Both the position numbers and the translations under genes were made by a program. A stretch of 64,000 nt of DNA from Bog-756 sp963701325 (GTDB lineage Bacteria > Actinomycetota > Acidimicrobiia > Acidimicrobiales > RAAP-2): positions 3,472,001 through 3,536,000 of the forward strand of contig OY969604.1 of the NCBI GenBank assembly GCA_963701325.1. The letters run 5' to 3'. The notes beneath the pieces were generated by a model. That model did not search any database. It saw only the letters and a list, made by a program, of their open reading frames with translations, and was not told where the DNA came from. This document shows, one piece after another, positions 32,218-40,826 of this stretch (within the stretch, counting starts at the first letter, position 1; every line of letters starts with the position of its first letter).

Positions 32218-34323
32218 TCAGCCGATTCGCCGCCGTGCCGCGTGGTATGCCGACGCGAGGCGCGGCGATGAGTTGATCGCTTTGCTCGCGGCCCGCTGCC
32301 AGGACGGTCGTGGCTTCGCCTTGGCCGCGGAGCGGCGTCTGACCTCGCTGGCCAGGATGCCCATCGACTCGAGGTAGCGGCGGACTGCGACAACTGCCTC
32401 GGCGGTGGTGTCGGTACCGGTCTCCTCGGGCGCCGGGGCAGTCGCGTCGCCGAAGGACGTCGGGGGCCGGTCGACCCGGAACGGCGTGAGGGCCCAGATG
32501 AAGTGCTCGACCGCCCAACTCGGGTTGGTGTGCTGCGAGAGGATCCGCAGTGCGCCGACCATCTCTTCGGGCAGCCGGTCGAGTAGGTCGGAGTGGTAGT
32601 CGTCGGACTCGATGACCTGATAGTCGTGGCGCTGGGCAATCGCCCATCCGCAGTTCGCCAGAAGCCGTTCGAGGGCCTGCTCGCTGAAGAACCGCAGGTG
32701 GGTGGCGTCCAGGAGCCCCGACTTGGTCGGCCCCCAGCGCCCGGTGAGGAGACCCAGCCCGAGGTCGAAGTGGGCGACGTTGGGCACCGAGACCACGAGG
32801 TAGGGCTCGTCGTGTGCGAGGGCCCAGGCGGACAGGGCGGACAGGGCGTGTTCGGGCTCCGCCAGGTCCTCGAGGACGTCGAGTGCGAGCAGTGCTCCGG
32901 TCCCGGCGCAGCCGTCGAGCAGTCGGTCGGCCGATGCCCGGTCGGTGATCCTGGCCAGCACGGTTCCGGCGCCGGCCGGGTCGGTGGTGCCGGCCGCGTC
33001 CCGGTAGTCGATGCCGTAGTGCAACAGCCCGTTGCGGAGCGCCTCGGTGGTGTCGCCGAGATCGACCACCCCCCGCCCGCTGTCGATGCCCAGCTCCTGT
33101 ACGAGCGCGGCAGCGTTGGCTACCGGGGTGTCGAAGTCAATGGCCGTCGGGTCGAGAGTCGGGGTCGACTCATCCTCCTCCTCGACCAACGGGCTGTCAC
33201 CGTGGTCGATCACCGGCTCGCCGGTGCGGAAGGGGACGGTCCCGCGATCCCGCGCCGAGGGTAGGAGCACAGCCCGGGTCGCCTCGAGGAAGGCGCGGCC
33301 GTAGCGCTGGTCCGGCTCGAGGTGGTTCCCTTCGGCCCACTCGTTCCAGGCGAGGATGAACAGGTAGTTCTCCTCCTCCCGCACCCCGACGTGCCTGTCG
33401 AAGGTCAGCTGGAGCCAGCGTTGGTACTCGGCAGGGGTGACCCCGTCGTAAATGGTCGCCTTGCGTGGTCGGCGTGGGGTGTTGTCCCAGCCGACCATCA
33501 CCGACGGGAACCGCTTCCAGGGGAACGGGGGCTCGGCGAGTACTGCCTGGTAGGTCGTCCGGTAGTCGATCACCTTGTGGGTGCGCGCGCTCTCGACTGG
33601 GAGGTTCTGGATGCCGACCGCCCGAGGCATGAACGCGACCGTCGCGTCGAACCCGTGGGCCTCTGGTCCTCCCGGCGGCCGGCCCCACCCCTCGACCCAG
33701 ACCAGATAGAGATCGGGAAAGCCGGCCTTCACCGCCTCTGACCGCCAGACGTCGGTGGTGCGCTTCACGTCCGGGAAGTTGAGCGGCCGGTAGATGCACA
33801 TCAACGGGCGGCCGTCGATCTTGATGTAGCGGTCGTCGGCGAAGGCCTCGATCAACCACCGGATGTGTGCCTTGTCGTCCTGGTCGCTGTACCGCTGCGG
33901 CTGCAGCAGGGTGCCCTCACCGTTCCAGTTGGCCGTCCATTCGCCGTTGGCCCAGCAGAGGGCGAACGGGAAGTCGGGGCGATCCGACGCGAGGACCTCG
34001 TTGAAGGGTCGCTCGAGCAGCCGCTTCCCGTGGAACCAGTAGTGGTAGTAGATGAACCCCGAGATGCCGTGCTCGCGGGCCAGGTCGGCCTGGGCCTCAC
34101 GGGTCTCGGGAAGCCTCAGGTCGTAGAAACCGAGCTCGCCCGGCACGTGCGGTTGGTAGTGCCCCGGGTACTGGGGACGGGCCTTGGTCACATTGGCCCA
34201 CTCGGTGAACCCCTTCCCCCACCAGACATCGTTCTCGGGGATCGGGTGGAATTGGGGAAGATAGATGGCGAGCGCCTTCGGAACCCCCCCCCCTGCCCCC
34301 GAGTGCCCCTCCGTCATACTCAT
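32218..34323 (-). CDS. WbsX-type glycosyltransferase fused to a methyltransferase-like domain
   Basis: The 701-residue product has an N-terminal WbsX (GH99-like) domain of about 350 residues: ALAIYLPQFHPIPENDVWWG, KGFTEWANVTKARPQYPGHY, GISGFIYYHYWFHGKRLLER and FILAWNEWAEGNHLEPD. Residues about 400-590 resemble a class I methyltransferase, but motif I (GRGVVDLGDTTEALRNGL) is degenerate; LVVSVPNVAHFDLGLGLLTG and DATHLRFFSEQALERLLANC are well kept. WbsX proteins act in O-antigen or rhamnan synthesis. The first ATG is directly preceded by a 71-bp block that is duplicated before the second sulfotransferase. Confidence 0.85.
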   Translation of the reverse strand: MSMTEGHSGAGGGVPKALAIYLPQFHPIPENDVWWGKGFTEWANVTKARPQYPGHYQPHVPGELGFYDLRLPETREAQADLAREHGISGFIYYHYWFHGKRLLERPFNEVLASDRPDFPFALCWANGEWTANWNGEGTLLQPQRYSDQDDKAHIRWLIEAFADDRYIKIDGRPLMCIYRPLNFPDVKRTTDVWRSEAVKAGFPDLYLVWVEGWGRPPGGPEAHGFDATVAFMPRAVGIQNLPVESARTHKVIDYRTTYQAVLAEPPFPWKRFPSVMVGWDNTPRRPRKATIYDGVTPAEYQRWLQLTFDRHVGVREEENYLFILAWNEWAEGNHLEPDQRYGRAFLEATRAVLLPSARDRGTVPFRTGEPVIDHGDSPLVEEEDESTPTLDPTAIDFDTPVANAAALVQELGIDSGRGVVDLGDTTEALRNGLLHYGIDYRDAAGTTDPAGAGTVLARITDRASADRLLDGCAGTGALLALDVLEDLAEPEHALSALSAWALAHDEPYLVVSVPNVAHFDLGLGLLTGRWGPTKSGLLDATHLRFFSEQALERLLANCGWAIAQRHDYQVIESDDYHSDLLDRLPEEMVGALRILSQHTNPSWAVEHFIWALTPFRVDRPPTSFGDATAPAPEETGTDTTAEAVVAVRRYLESMGILASEVRRRSAAKAKPRPSWQRAASKAINSSPRLASAYHAARRRIG

Positions 34324-34391
34324 GGCTCAAGAGGATACGCCAGAATCGTGCGTGCGACGAGTGCCGGATCGGTGCCCCGACCACACCGGCG
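34321..34391 (-). promoter_or_regulatory. Duplicated leader block, copy upstream of the WbsX gene
   Basis: These 71 bases, including the ATG, closely resemble 35677-35746. The minus strand carries TTCTGGCGTATCCTC, in which TATCCT may be a -10 box a short distance before the ATG, and a conserved block with GGTCGG and GCACCG about 40 bases further upstream. The two copies differ mostly in the 20 bases between these blocks, so a shared promoter is plausible. Confidence 0.5.
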
Positions 34392-34430
34392 CAGGTGAGG
34401 GTGCGCGCGATGCCGACGATCCCGTTCGAA

Positions 34431-35573
34431 CTAGCCGTCCCTCGGTCCGGGTCTGGATCGGCGCTCTCCCGAGCGAGGTGCGTCTCGCACGGCTCCCGCC
34501 GGGGCCACGTCACCGAAGTGGTCCCGCCTCCAGCCGCCGGCGACCGCTCCGCCCGTGGTATCGGAGATCCCTCGCCATTTGCGCATCTGGTCGGAGACGA
34601 AGGCGACGACGTCGCGCATCGGCTGGGTCGCTCTCCACGAGGTGGACCCGAAGAACAGATCGAGCTGCTTCTCGAACCGCTCGACTTCCCTCGCCCGACT
34701 CACGCGGCGGGCGTCGAGCAGCGCTGTGGACCACGCGGACTCCTCCATGAGGAAGGTCGGGCCGAGCGGGCGGTGCCCACCTTCGAGGGTGCTGAGTCGC
34801 TCGACGAGCTCGTGGTGCTGGGGGAACAGCAGCTCGCCTCCCGTCCCGGCGCCCGCACGCGGCGGGGCCGTGAGGGTCTCGACTGCATGTTCCACTCGGT
34901 CCGCGTAGACCTGGCCGGCGAATTGCGGGAGGGAGTCGAGCCAGGAGGCAATGCCGGCGATCGCGGTCGGCGGATCCGCCAGTACCGACTCGTAGCCGCA
35001 GACATAGGCGTCGACCCCGACCAGATCTTCGAGGGCGTTGCGGTTGTAGCGCTCCCAGAGCGCGATCCCATCGGCGAGGTGCATGTCGTCCCGTCTGGCC
35101 AGCGAGCCAGCGACAGCGAGGGGGTCGCGCCAGATCAGGAGCGCGGCGACCGGCTTCGGAAGGAGGCGCAGCCAGTAGGGCAGCAGGAGACAGACCCGGG
35201 GGTCCTTCCACACGATGGGTCCTTGGTAGGGATACGCCGCGGCGGCCACCGAGTCGGCACGGGGACGCGGCGCCTCGGTCACCGTCGCCAGGAGCTCCCA
35301 GCCGGGCTCGCGCACAGGGGGCGCCTCCCAGCTCCCCCCCATCCTCCCGAGCAACTGGTCGTCGACCCGCACCATGGTCTTCGACTCCCAGTGCTCGGGA
35401 TTGCTCTCGTGCCAGTCCATGAGGTCACCGGCATGTGGGGTGTGGAACCCGAGCGCGGCCATGGCGCCGGTGATCGCAGAGGTGCCGCTTCGGTGCATCC
35501 CGACGACGACCAGCCATGGCCCGTCGGGAACGCTGGCCGCTCCTGAATCGACTGGACCGGAATACCGCCGCAC
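34431..35573 (-). CDS. Sulfotransferase family protein, paralog 2
   Basis: The 380-residue product shares most of its sequence with the protein at 31093. It has PWLVVVGMHRSGTSAITGAM at residues 19-38, MVRVDDQLLGRMGGSWEAPP, IVWKDPRVCLLLPYWLRLLP and IWRDPLAVAGSLARRDDMHL, then STSWRATQPMRDVVAFVSDQ. The C terminus is about 45 residues longer and low in complexity. The PAPS-binding motifs are intact. The start is a GTG with a poor ribosome binding site. A 33-codon open frame whose ATG belongs to the duplicated leader ends just before it, so translation may depend on reinitiation. Confidence 0.85.
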   Translation of the reverse strand: MRRYSGPVDSGAASVPDGPWLVVVGMHRSGTSAITGAMAALGFHTPHAGDLMDWHESNPEHWESKTMVRVDDQLLGRMGGSWEAPPVREPGWELLATVTEAPRPRADSVAAAAYPYQGPIVWKDPRVCLLLPYWLRLLPKPVAALLIWRDPLAVAGSLARRDDMHLADGIALWERYNRNALEDLVGVDAYVCGYESVLADPPTAIAGIASWLDSLPQFAGQVYADRVEHAVETLTAPPRAGAGTGGELLFPQHHELVERLSTLEGGHRPLGPTFLMEESAWSTALLDARRVSRAREVERFEKQLDLFFGSTSWRATQPMRDVVAFVSDQMRKWRGISDTTGGAVAGGWRRDHFGDVAPAGAVRDAPRSGERRSRPGPRDG

Positions 35574-35676
35574 CGACTCAGGCGGGCCGGTGGGACGCTG
35601 CGCGGCATGAGGACGCGCCGCACGGCGAGGAGATCATGACCCTGCGGGGAGAACCCGACTGCTCCTCCGGCACGAT

Positions 35677-35746
35677 CATGACTGAGGAGGATACGCCAGA
35701 ACCCCATTCCGACGGGCACAGGAGCGGTGCTCCGACCCCACCGGCG
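35677..35746 (-). promoter_or_regulatory. Duplicated leader block, copy upstream of sulfotransferase 2
   Basis: A 70-base match to 34321-34391: 22 of 25 bases next to the ATG and 29 of 36 at the other end are identical, including all of GAGGATACGCCAGAA on the plus strand. Here the ATG opens a 33-codon frame (35679 to 35578) rather than the sulfotransferase itself. Confidence 0.5.
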
Positions 35747-35752
35747 TCTCTC

Positions 35753-36877
35753 TCAGCGGGTCAGGTCGCGCACGACACCGATGACCCTCTCGAGCTCGGC
35801 ATCGGTGAGCGCCGACCCGGTGGGAAGGCAGAGGCCCCGTTCGAAGATGCCGGCGGCCACCGCCCCACCCACCCTCGGTGCCCCGGCGAACACCGGCTGG
35901 AGATGGAGCGGCTTCCAGGTGGGACGCGACTCGATGTCGGCCGCCTCGAGGGCGAGCCGGATCTCCTCGCGGTCGGCGCCGAACGACCCGGGGTCGACCT
36001 GGACGCAGGTCAGCCAGTAGTTGGGCTCGCCGTACCCGGCAACCGGCATGAAGGTGATCCCGGGCAGGTCGGCGAGCATCTCGCGGTAGGAGGCCTGGAT
36101 CCGCCGGCGCCGGTCGATCCGGCTCTGGAGGCCCCGCAGTTGGGCGCGCCCAACGGCTGCCAGCAGGTTGCTCAGGCGGTAGTTGAACCCGATCGTGGAG
36201 TGCTCGTAGTGGGGGGCCGGGTCGCGCGCCTGGGTGGCCAGGTGGCGCGCCCGGTCGGCCAGGTCGGCTGATGCGGTCACCAGCATCCCCCCGCCGCTGG
36301 TGGTGATGATCTTGTTGCCGTTGAAGGAGAAGACCGCGGCATCGCCGAACGTCCCTGTCGCCCGACCCCGGTAGGTCGCGCCGATGGCCTCGGCAGCGTC
36401 CTCGATCATGGGGATCCCGTAGCGCTCGCACTCGGCCACCAGCGGGTCGTAGTCGGCGGACTGCCCGTAGAGGTCGACGGTCACCAGGGCGCGGGGGAGC
36501 CGGCCTTGCCTGGCGCGGGACGCGAGCTCGTCCGTGACCAGGTCCGGGTCGATGTTCCAGGTGCCGGGCGAGCAGTCGACGAACACCGGCCGCGCCCCGA
36601 GCTGGCAGACCGGGCCGGCGGTTGCGACAAAGGTGAACGAAGGGATCAGCACGTCGTCCCCCGGTCCGACCCCGAGGAGCAGCAGGGCCAGGTGGAGGGC
36701 GGCGGTCCCACTCGAGAGCGCGACCGCATGGCCGATCCCGACCCGTTCGGCCAGCTCTCGCTCGAAGGCGTCGACGTGCGGTCCGAGCGGGGCGATCCAG
36801 TTGGAGTCGAAGGCGTCGAGGAGCATCGAGCGCTCCTCGTCGCCCACTTCGGGGGGCGAGAGGTAGAGACGGGTCAC
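35753..36877 (-). CDS. DegT/DnrJ/EryC1/StrS-type sugar aminotransferase
   Basis: The 374-residue PLP enzyme of nucleotide-sugar synthesis has LYLSPPEVGDEERSMLLDAF, AVALSSGTAALHLALLLLGV, the Asp in PMIEDAAEAIGATYRGRATG and the PLP-binding Lys189 in FSFNGNKIITTSGGG. The NGNKIITTSGGG block is like PglE and related UDP-4-keto-sugar aminotransferases of the bacillosamine pathway. It would make a 4-amino sugar from a 4-keto precursor, but no 4,6-dehydratase is seen in the window. GGGAGG precedes the GTG start, which overlaps the upstream stop (GTGA). Confidence 0.9.
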   Translation of the reverse strand: MTRLYLSPPEVGDEERSMLLDAFDSNWIAPLGPHVDAFERELAERVGIGHAVALSSGTAALHLALLLLGVGPGDDVLIPSFTFVATAGPVCQLGARPVFVDCSPGTWNIDPDLVTDELASRARQGRLPRALVTVDLYGQSADYDPLVAECERYGIPMIEDAAEAIGATYRGRATGTFGDAAVFSFNGNKIITTSGGGMLVTASADLADRARHLATQARDPAPHYEHSTIGFNYRLSNLLAAVGRAQLRGLQSRIDRRRRIQASYREMLADLPGITFMPVAGYGEPNYWLTCVQVDPGSFGADREEIRLALEAADIESRPTWKPLHLQPVFAGAPRVGGAVAAGIFERGLCLPTGSALTDAELERVIGVVRDLTR

Positions 36878-37833
36878 GGCTGTGCCTCCCGATCGGGGGT
36901 GAGGGCACCGGTGGCGCCGGCGAGGGCCACCAGCAGGGCGGCGCAGGCGAGGTCGACCGCGAGTGCGGCCACCAGCAGCGTGCGACGGCCGACCACGGCG
37001 GCGGCCACCGTGACCACTGCCTGGACACCGATGTAGGCGACGCTGGCCGAGCGGGGCGCCCAGCCGTGCTGCACCAGACGGTCGTAGGGATGGCCGCGGT
37101 CACCGGCCAGCAACGAGCGGCGGCCTCTCGCCCGGCGGATCACTGCGAAGGCGACCTCTGCCGCGGGGATCGCAACCAGCGCCATCGCCGCCAGGCCGAC
37201 CGCTCCCGGCACGTGCGGGGTCCATGCCGCGGCACACAGCAGGGCCAGAGCGGTGCCCAGCAGGTACGAACCGCCGTCGCCCAGGTAGATACGGGCCGGA
37301 GGCCGGTTGTAGGCGAGGAAACCGACGAGCGCACCGGCCAGGGCCACTGCGAGCAACCGGCTGTCGCCGTGGAGCAGGACCGCGAAGCCCACGGCGGCAA
37401 CAGCGGTGACCCCTGCCGCCAGCATGTCGAGGCCGTCGAGCAGGTTGACCCCGTTGATGAGGAGCACGGTGACCACGACCACCGCAGCGGCCAGGGCACC
37501 CGGCAGGTGGCGTCCGCCGGTCAAGAGGACGGCCACCCCGATGCACACCTCCCCGGCCAGCCGGGGAAGCGGGGGCAGTTCGAAGCGGTCGTCGCAGCTG
37601 CCGAGTGCGAGGGCTGCGGCGAGCGGCACCAGCACGGCCGGATGCCCAGCGATGGCTCCCACCGCCGTTCCGACGAAGACCCCGATCCCGCCGAGGTAGG
37701 GAACCGGCGCGGTCTGGGTCTTGAGGGCCCCCGGCCGGTCCACGATGCCGGCCCGGCGGGCGGCAACCATCGCCAGCGGGGTCACGATCAGGGCGGCGAC
37801 CAGGGACAGGGCGGCCACGGCAAGGGCGTTCAC
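36874..37833 (-). CDS. WecA/MraY-type polyprenyl-phosphate sugar-1-phosphate transferase
   Basis: This polytopic membrane enzyme of 319 residues (about ten hydrophobic segments) initiates glycan assembly by moving a sugar phosphate from a UDP-sugar to a polyprenyl phosphate. The motifs are DRPGALKTQTAPVPYLGGIG, GSCDDRFELPP, LLINGVNLLDGLDMLAAGVT, ARIYLGDGGSYLLGTALAL and DRGHPYDRLVQHGW, all at the expected order. The DDxx motif is preserved. The histidine cluster usually written HxHHR here reads HPYDR, so the active site is somewhat diverged. GTG at 37833 overlaps the stop of the GNAT gene. It is coupled on both sides. Confidence 0.87.
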   Translation of the reverse strand: MNALAVAALSLVAALIVTPLAMVAARRAGIVDRPGALKTQTAPVPYLGGIGVFVGTAVGAIAGHPAVLVPLAAALALGSCDDRFELPPLPRLAGEVCIGVAVLLTGGRHLPGALAAAVVVVTVLLINGVNLLDGLDMLAAGVTAVAAVGFAVLLHGDSRLLAVALAGALVGFLAYNRPPARIYLGDGGSYLLGTALALLCAAAWTPHVPGAVGLAAMALVAIPAAEVAFAVIRRARGRRSLLAGDRGHPYDRLVQHGWAPRSASVAYIGVQAVVTVAAAVVGRRTLLVAALAVDLACAALLVALAGATGALTPDREAQP

Positions 37834-38492
37834 CGCCGCCCACCGCTCGGATGCTCCGGGTCGTCCCACTGCATGAGGAGCGATGTGGTGCCGGCGTGGA
37901 GCTCGAAGTCACCCACCTCGGTGAATCCCGCGCTGCGGTAGAGCCCCACCGCCCGCACGTTGTCGGCGGCCACCACCACGTAGGCGGCCCGACCGCCGTC
38001 TGCGTGCACCCGGGCGAGGAAGGTGTCGACCAGTCGGGCGCCGATCCTGCGTCCCTGCCAGGCCGGATCGACCGCCACGGCCAACAGCTCGGTGCCCCGC
38101 CCGGTGCCGGTCGTCCCGGGAGCGCCGTGGCGGAGCGTCTCGACCGCCCGACGCCAGCTCCCCAGCAGGCGGCGGGCAGCGCCGAACACGGCGGCCGGCC
38201 CGTCGTGGACGACGAACTCCCGGTAGAGAGAGCGCACGTCGGAGGACCCGGCGATGAACCCGGCGACCCTGCCGTCGGCGTCGGCGACCAGCAGGAAGGA
38301 TCCGTTGCTCCTGGTGATCCGGCGGTAGAGGCGGGCGAGGAAGTCCGGCCCGAGGAGGGCGAGGAACCCACCCGGGATCTGCTCGGCGTGGAGCGCACCC
38401 ACCGCCGGGCCGTCGTCGGCGGTGGCGGGCCGGAGGACGGGGTCGGTGTCGCCGGTGCCCGACGTGGCCGCCCGGTCGTCATGGGCCTCCAT
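37830..38492 (-). CDS. GNAT acetyltransferase of the sugar-modification operon
   Basis: The 220-residue product has a GNAT domain: VLRPATADDGPAVGALHAEQ, SFLLVADADGRVAGFIAGSS, LLAVAVDPAWQGRRIGARLV with the acetyl-CoA loop, and NVRAVGLYRSAGFTEVGDFE. It heads the operon with the phospho-sugar transferase and the aminotransferase. It is plausible that it N-acetylates the 4-amino sugar made by the aminotransferase, as GNAT enzymes do in some bacillosamine-type pathways. GGAGGAG precedes the ATG at 38492. It is divergent from cysD. Confidence 0.85.
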   Translation of the reverse strand: MEAHDDRAATSGTGDTDPVLRPATADDGPAVGALHAEQIPGGFLALLGPDFLARLYRRITRSNGSFLLVADADGRVAGFIAGSSDVRSLYREFVVHDGPAAVFGAARRLLGSWRRAVETLRHGAPGTTGTGRGTELLAVAVDPAWQGRRIGARLVDTFLARVHADGGRAAYVVVAADNVRAVGLYRSAGFTEVGDFELHAGTTSLLMQWDDPEHPSGGRR

Positions 38493-38598
38493 CGATGTCT
38501 CCTCCGGCCCGGTCGGACGGCGCAGGATCCCCCTCAGCCGCGTCGGCGCCACCAGAGGCCCAGTGTACGGCCTATTTCGGTGCGCGGGACCCATCGGC

Positions 38599-38613
38599 TA
38601 GTTTGGTCTGTCG
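38599..38613 (+). promoter_or_regulatory. -10 like element of the cysDNC operon
   Basis: TAGTTT at 38599-38604 fits TAnnnT and lies eight bases before the GTG of cysD, so the transcript could be nearly leaderless. The best -35 candidate, TTTCGG at 38575-38580, is weak. There is no Shine-Dalgarno sequence in this gap. Confidence 0.4.
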
Positions 38614-39548
38614 TGGAACGGGGGCGAGGTGTCGGGTCGACCGGGCAGTATCAGCTCTCGCACGTGCGCGCCATCGAGGCGCAGTCGATCCACATCATCC
38701 GCGAGGTCGCTGCGGAGTTCGAACGTCCGGTCCTCCTGTTCTCGGGCGGCAAGGACTCGGTGGTCATGCTGCGACTGGCCCAGAAGGCCTTCTGGCCGGG
38801 ACGGATCCCCTTTCCGATCATGCACATCGACACCGGCCACAACTTCCCGGAGGTCCTCGAGTTCCGTGACCGGATCGTGGCCGAGCTGGAGGCGTCCCTC
38901 CTGGTGGCCTCGGTGCAGGCCTCCATCGACGCCGGCCGGGTGTCCGAGGAGTCGGGTACCGATCCGTCCCGCAACCGACTCCAGACCCGGACCCTCCTCG
39001 ACGCCATCACCGAGTACCGGTTCGACGCGGTGTTCGGTGGCGCCCGCCGCGACGAGGAGAAGGCGAGGGCGAAGGAGCGGGTCTACTCGTTCCGCGACGA
39101 GTTCGGGCAGTGGGACCCGAAGAACCAGCGGCCCGAGCTCTGGTCCCTCTACAACGGCAAGCACCGCAACGGCGAGCACATCCGGGTCTTCCCGATCTCG
39201 GACTGGACCGAGCTCGACGTCTGGCAGTACATCGGTGACGAGGGCCTCGACCTGCCCACGATCTACTTCGCCCACCGGCGCGAGGTCTTCCGTCGCGACG
39301 GCATGCTGCTCTCGAGGGGGCCGTTCGTGACACAACGGGCCGACGAGGATCTGTTCGAGACCACGGTCCGCTATCGGACGGTGGGGGACATGACCTGCAC
39401 CGGCGCCGTCGAGTCCAACGCGGCCACGGTCGACGACATCATCCTCGAGGTCGCCGCCTCCCGGCTCACCGAGCGGGGCGCCACCCGCGCCGACGACCGG
39501 GTGAGCGAGGCCGCCATGGAAGACCGCAAGCGCGAGGGCTACTTCTGA
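38613..39548 (+). CDS. cysD: Sulfate adenylyltransferase subunit CysD
   Basis: The 311-residue product contains the PP-loop SGGKDSVVMLRLAQKAFWPG near residue 46, followed by HIDTGHNFPEVLEFRDRIV, FDAVFGGARRDEEKARAKER and VFPISDWTELDVWQYIGDEG. This is the ATP-sulfurylase small subunit, which with CysN forms APS from ATP and sulfate. Length and motifs are normal. GTG at 38613 begins the domain; the longer frame upstream is a shadow of the GNAT gene. It is the first of the cysD-cysN-cysC operon. Confidence 0.95.
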   Translation: MERGRGVGSTGQYQLSHVRAIEAQSIHIIREVAAEFERPVLLFSGGKDSVVMLRLAQKAFWPGRIPFPIMHIDTGHNFPEVLEFRDRIVAELEASLLVASVQASIDAGRVSEESGTDPSRNRLQTRTLLDAITEYRFDAVFGGARRDEEKARAKERVYSFRDEFGQWDPKNQRPELWSLYNGKHRNGEHIRVFPISDWTELDVWQYIGDEGLDLPTIYFAHRREVFRRDGMLLSRGPFVTQRADEDLFETTVRYRTVGDMTCTGAVESNAATVDDIILEVAASRLTERGATRADDRVSEAAMEDRKREGYF

Positions 39549-39561
39549 TGGAGTGCCGGTC

Positions 39562-40815
39562 ATGAACGAGCTGCTCCGATTCGCCACCGCCGGCTCGGTC
39601 GACGACGGGAAGAGCACCCTCATCGGGCGCCTGCTCTACGACTCGAAGGCCATCTTCGAGGATCAGCTCGAGGCTGTCGAACGGGTCAGCAGCCAGCGCG
39701 GCGACGAGTACACCGACTTGGCCCTCCTCACCGACGGTCTGCGGGCCGAGCGCGAGCAGGGCATCACCATCGACGTTGCCTACCGCTACTTCGCCACACC
39801 CGCCCGAAAGTTCATCATCGCCGACACCCCCGGGCACACCCAGTACACCCGGAACATGGTGACCGGGAACTCCACCGCCGACCTGACCATGGTCCTCGTC
39901 GACGCCCGCAAGGGCATCGTGGAGCAGACCCGCCGTCACGCGTTCCTCGCATCGCTGCTTCGGGTCCCGCACCTGCTGGTGTGCGTCAACAAGATGGACC
40001 TGGTCGAGTACGACCAGGCGGTCTTCGAAGCGATCCGCGAGGAGTTCACCGCCTTCGCCAGCCGCCTCGAGGTCGCCGACCTGAGCTTCATCCCGATCTC
40101 GGCGCTACAGGGCGACAACGTCGTGCAGCGCTCGGCCAACATGGCATGGTACGAGGGCTCGTCGCTGCTGCACCACCTCGAGACGGTGTACATCGCCTCG
40201 GACCGGAACCTGATCGACCCGCGGATGCCGGTCCAGTGGGTGGTCCGGCCCCAGGCGACCGAGTGGCACGACTACCGGGGCTACTGCGGTCGCATCGACG
40301 GTGGGGTCTTCCGACCCGGCGACGAGGTCCTGGTGCTGCCGTCGGGGTTGACGACGACCGTGTCCGCCATCGACACCTACGACGGGCCGGTCGAGGAGGC
40401 GTTCGCACCGATGTCGGTCACCATGCGGCTCACCGACGACATCGACGTGTCACGGGGCGACATGATCTGCCGTCCGCACAACAGGCCCGCGGTCGGCCAG
40501 GACCTCGACGCCATGGTCTGCTGGATGACCGATCGCCCGCTCCGGCAGGGCGACTTCCTCGCACTCAAGCACACCACCCGCTGGGTGCGGGCGGTCGTGC
40601 GGGACATCCACTACCGGCTCGACGTCAACACCCTCCACCGGGACGAGTCGGTCGACGTGCTGCACCTCAACGAGGTGGGCCGGCTCAGCCTTCGGGTGAC
40701 CCAGCCGCTGTTCTACGACGGCTACCGGCGGAACCGGCAGACCGGATCGTTCATCCTGGCCGCAGAGGACAACAACGTCACTGCGGGGGCCGGCATGCTG
40801 CTCGGTCCCGATTGA
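39562..40815 (+). CDS. cysN: Sulfate adenylyltransferase GTPase subunit CysN
   Basis: The 417-residue translation-factor-like GTPase couples GTP hydrolysis to APS formation by CysD. The GTP motifs are GSVDDGKSTLIGRLLYDSK, ADTPGHTQYTRNM and NKMDLV, followed by the beta-barrel domains. It has the length of a stand-alone CysN without a fused APS kinase, consistent with cysC as a separate downstream gene. GGAG stands nine bases before the ATG at 39562, and the gap to cysD is 13 bases. Confidence 0.95.
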   Translation: MNELLRFATAGSVDDGKSTLIGRLLYDSKAIFEDQLEAVERVSSQRGDEYTDLALLTDGLRAEREQGITIDVAYRYFATPARKFIIADTPGHTQYTRNMVTGNSTADLTMVLVDARKGIVEQTRRHAFLASLLRVPHLLVCVNKMDLVEYDQAVFEAIREEFTAFASRLEVADLSFIPISALQGDNVVQRSANMAWYEGSSLLHHLETVYIASDRNLIDPRMPVQWVVRPQATEWHDYRGYCGRIDGGVFRPGDEVLVLPSGLTTTVSAIDTYDGPVEEAFAPMSVTMRLTDDIDVSRGDMICRPHNRPAVGQDLDAMVCWMTDRPLRQGDFLALKHTTRWVRAVVRDIHYRLDVNTLHRDESVDVLHLNEVGRLSLRVTQPLFYDGYRRNRQTGSFILAAEDNNVTAGAGMLLGPD

Positions 40816-40826
40816 CAGGGGCGGTC

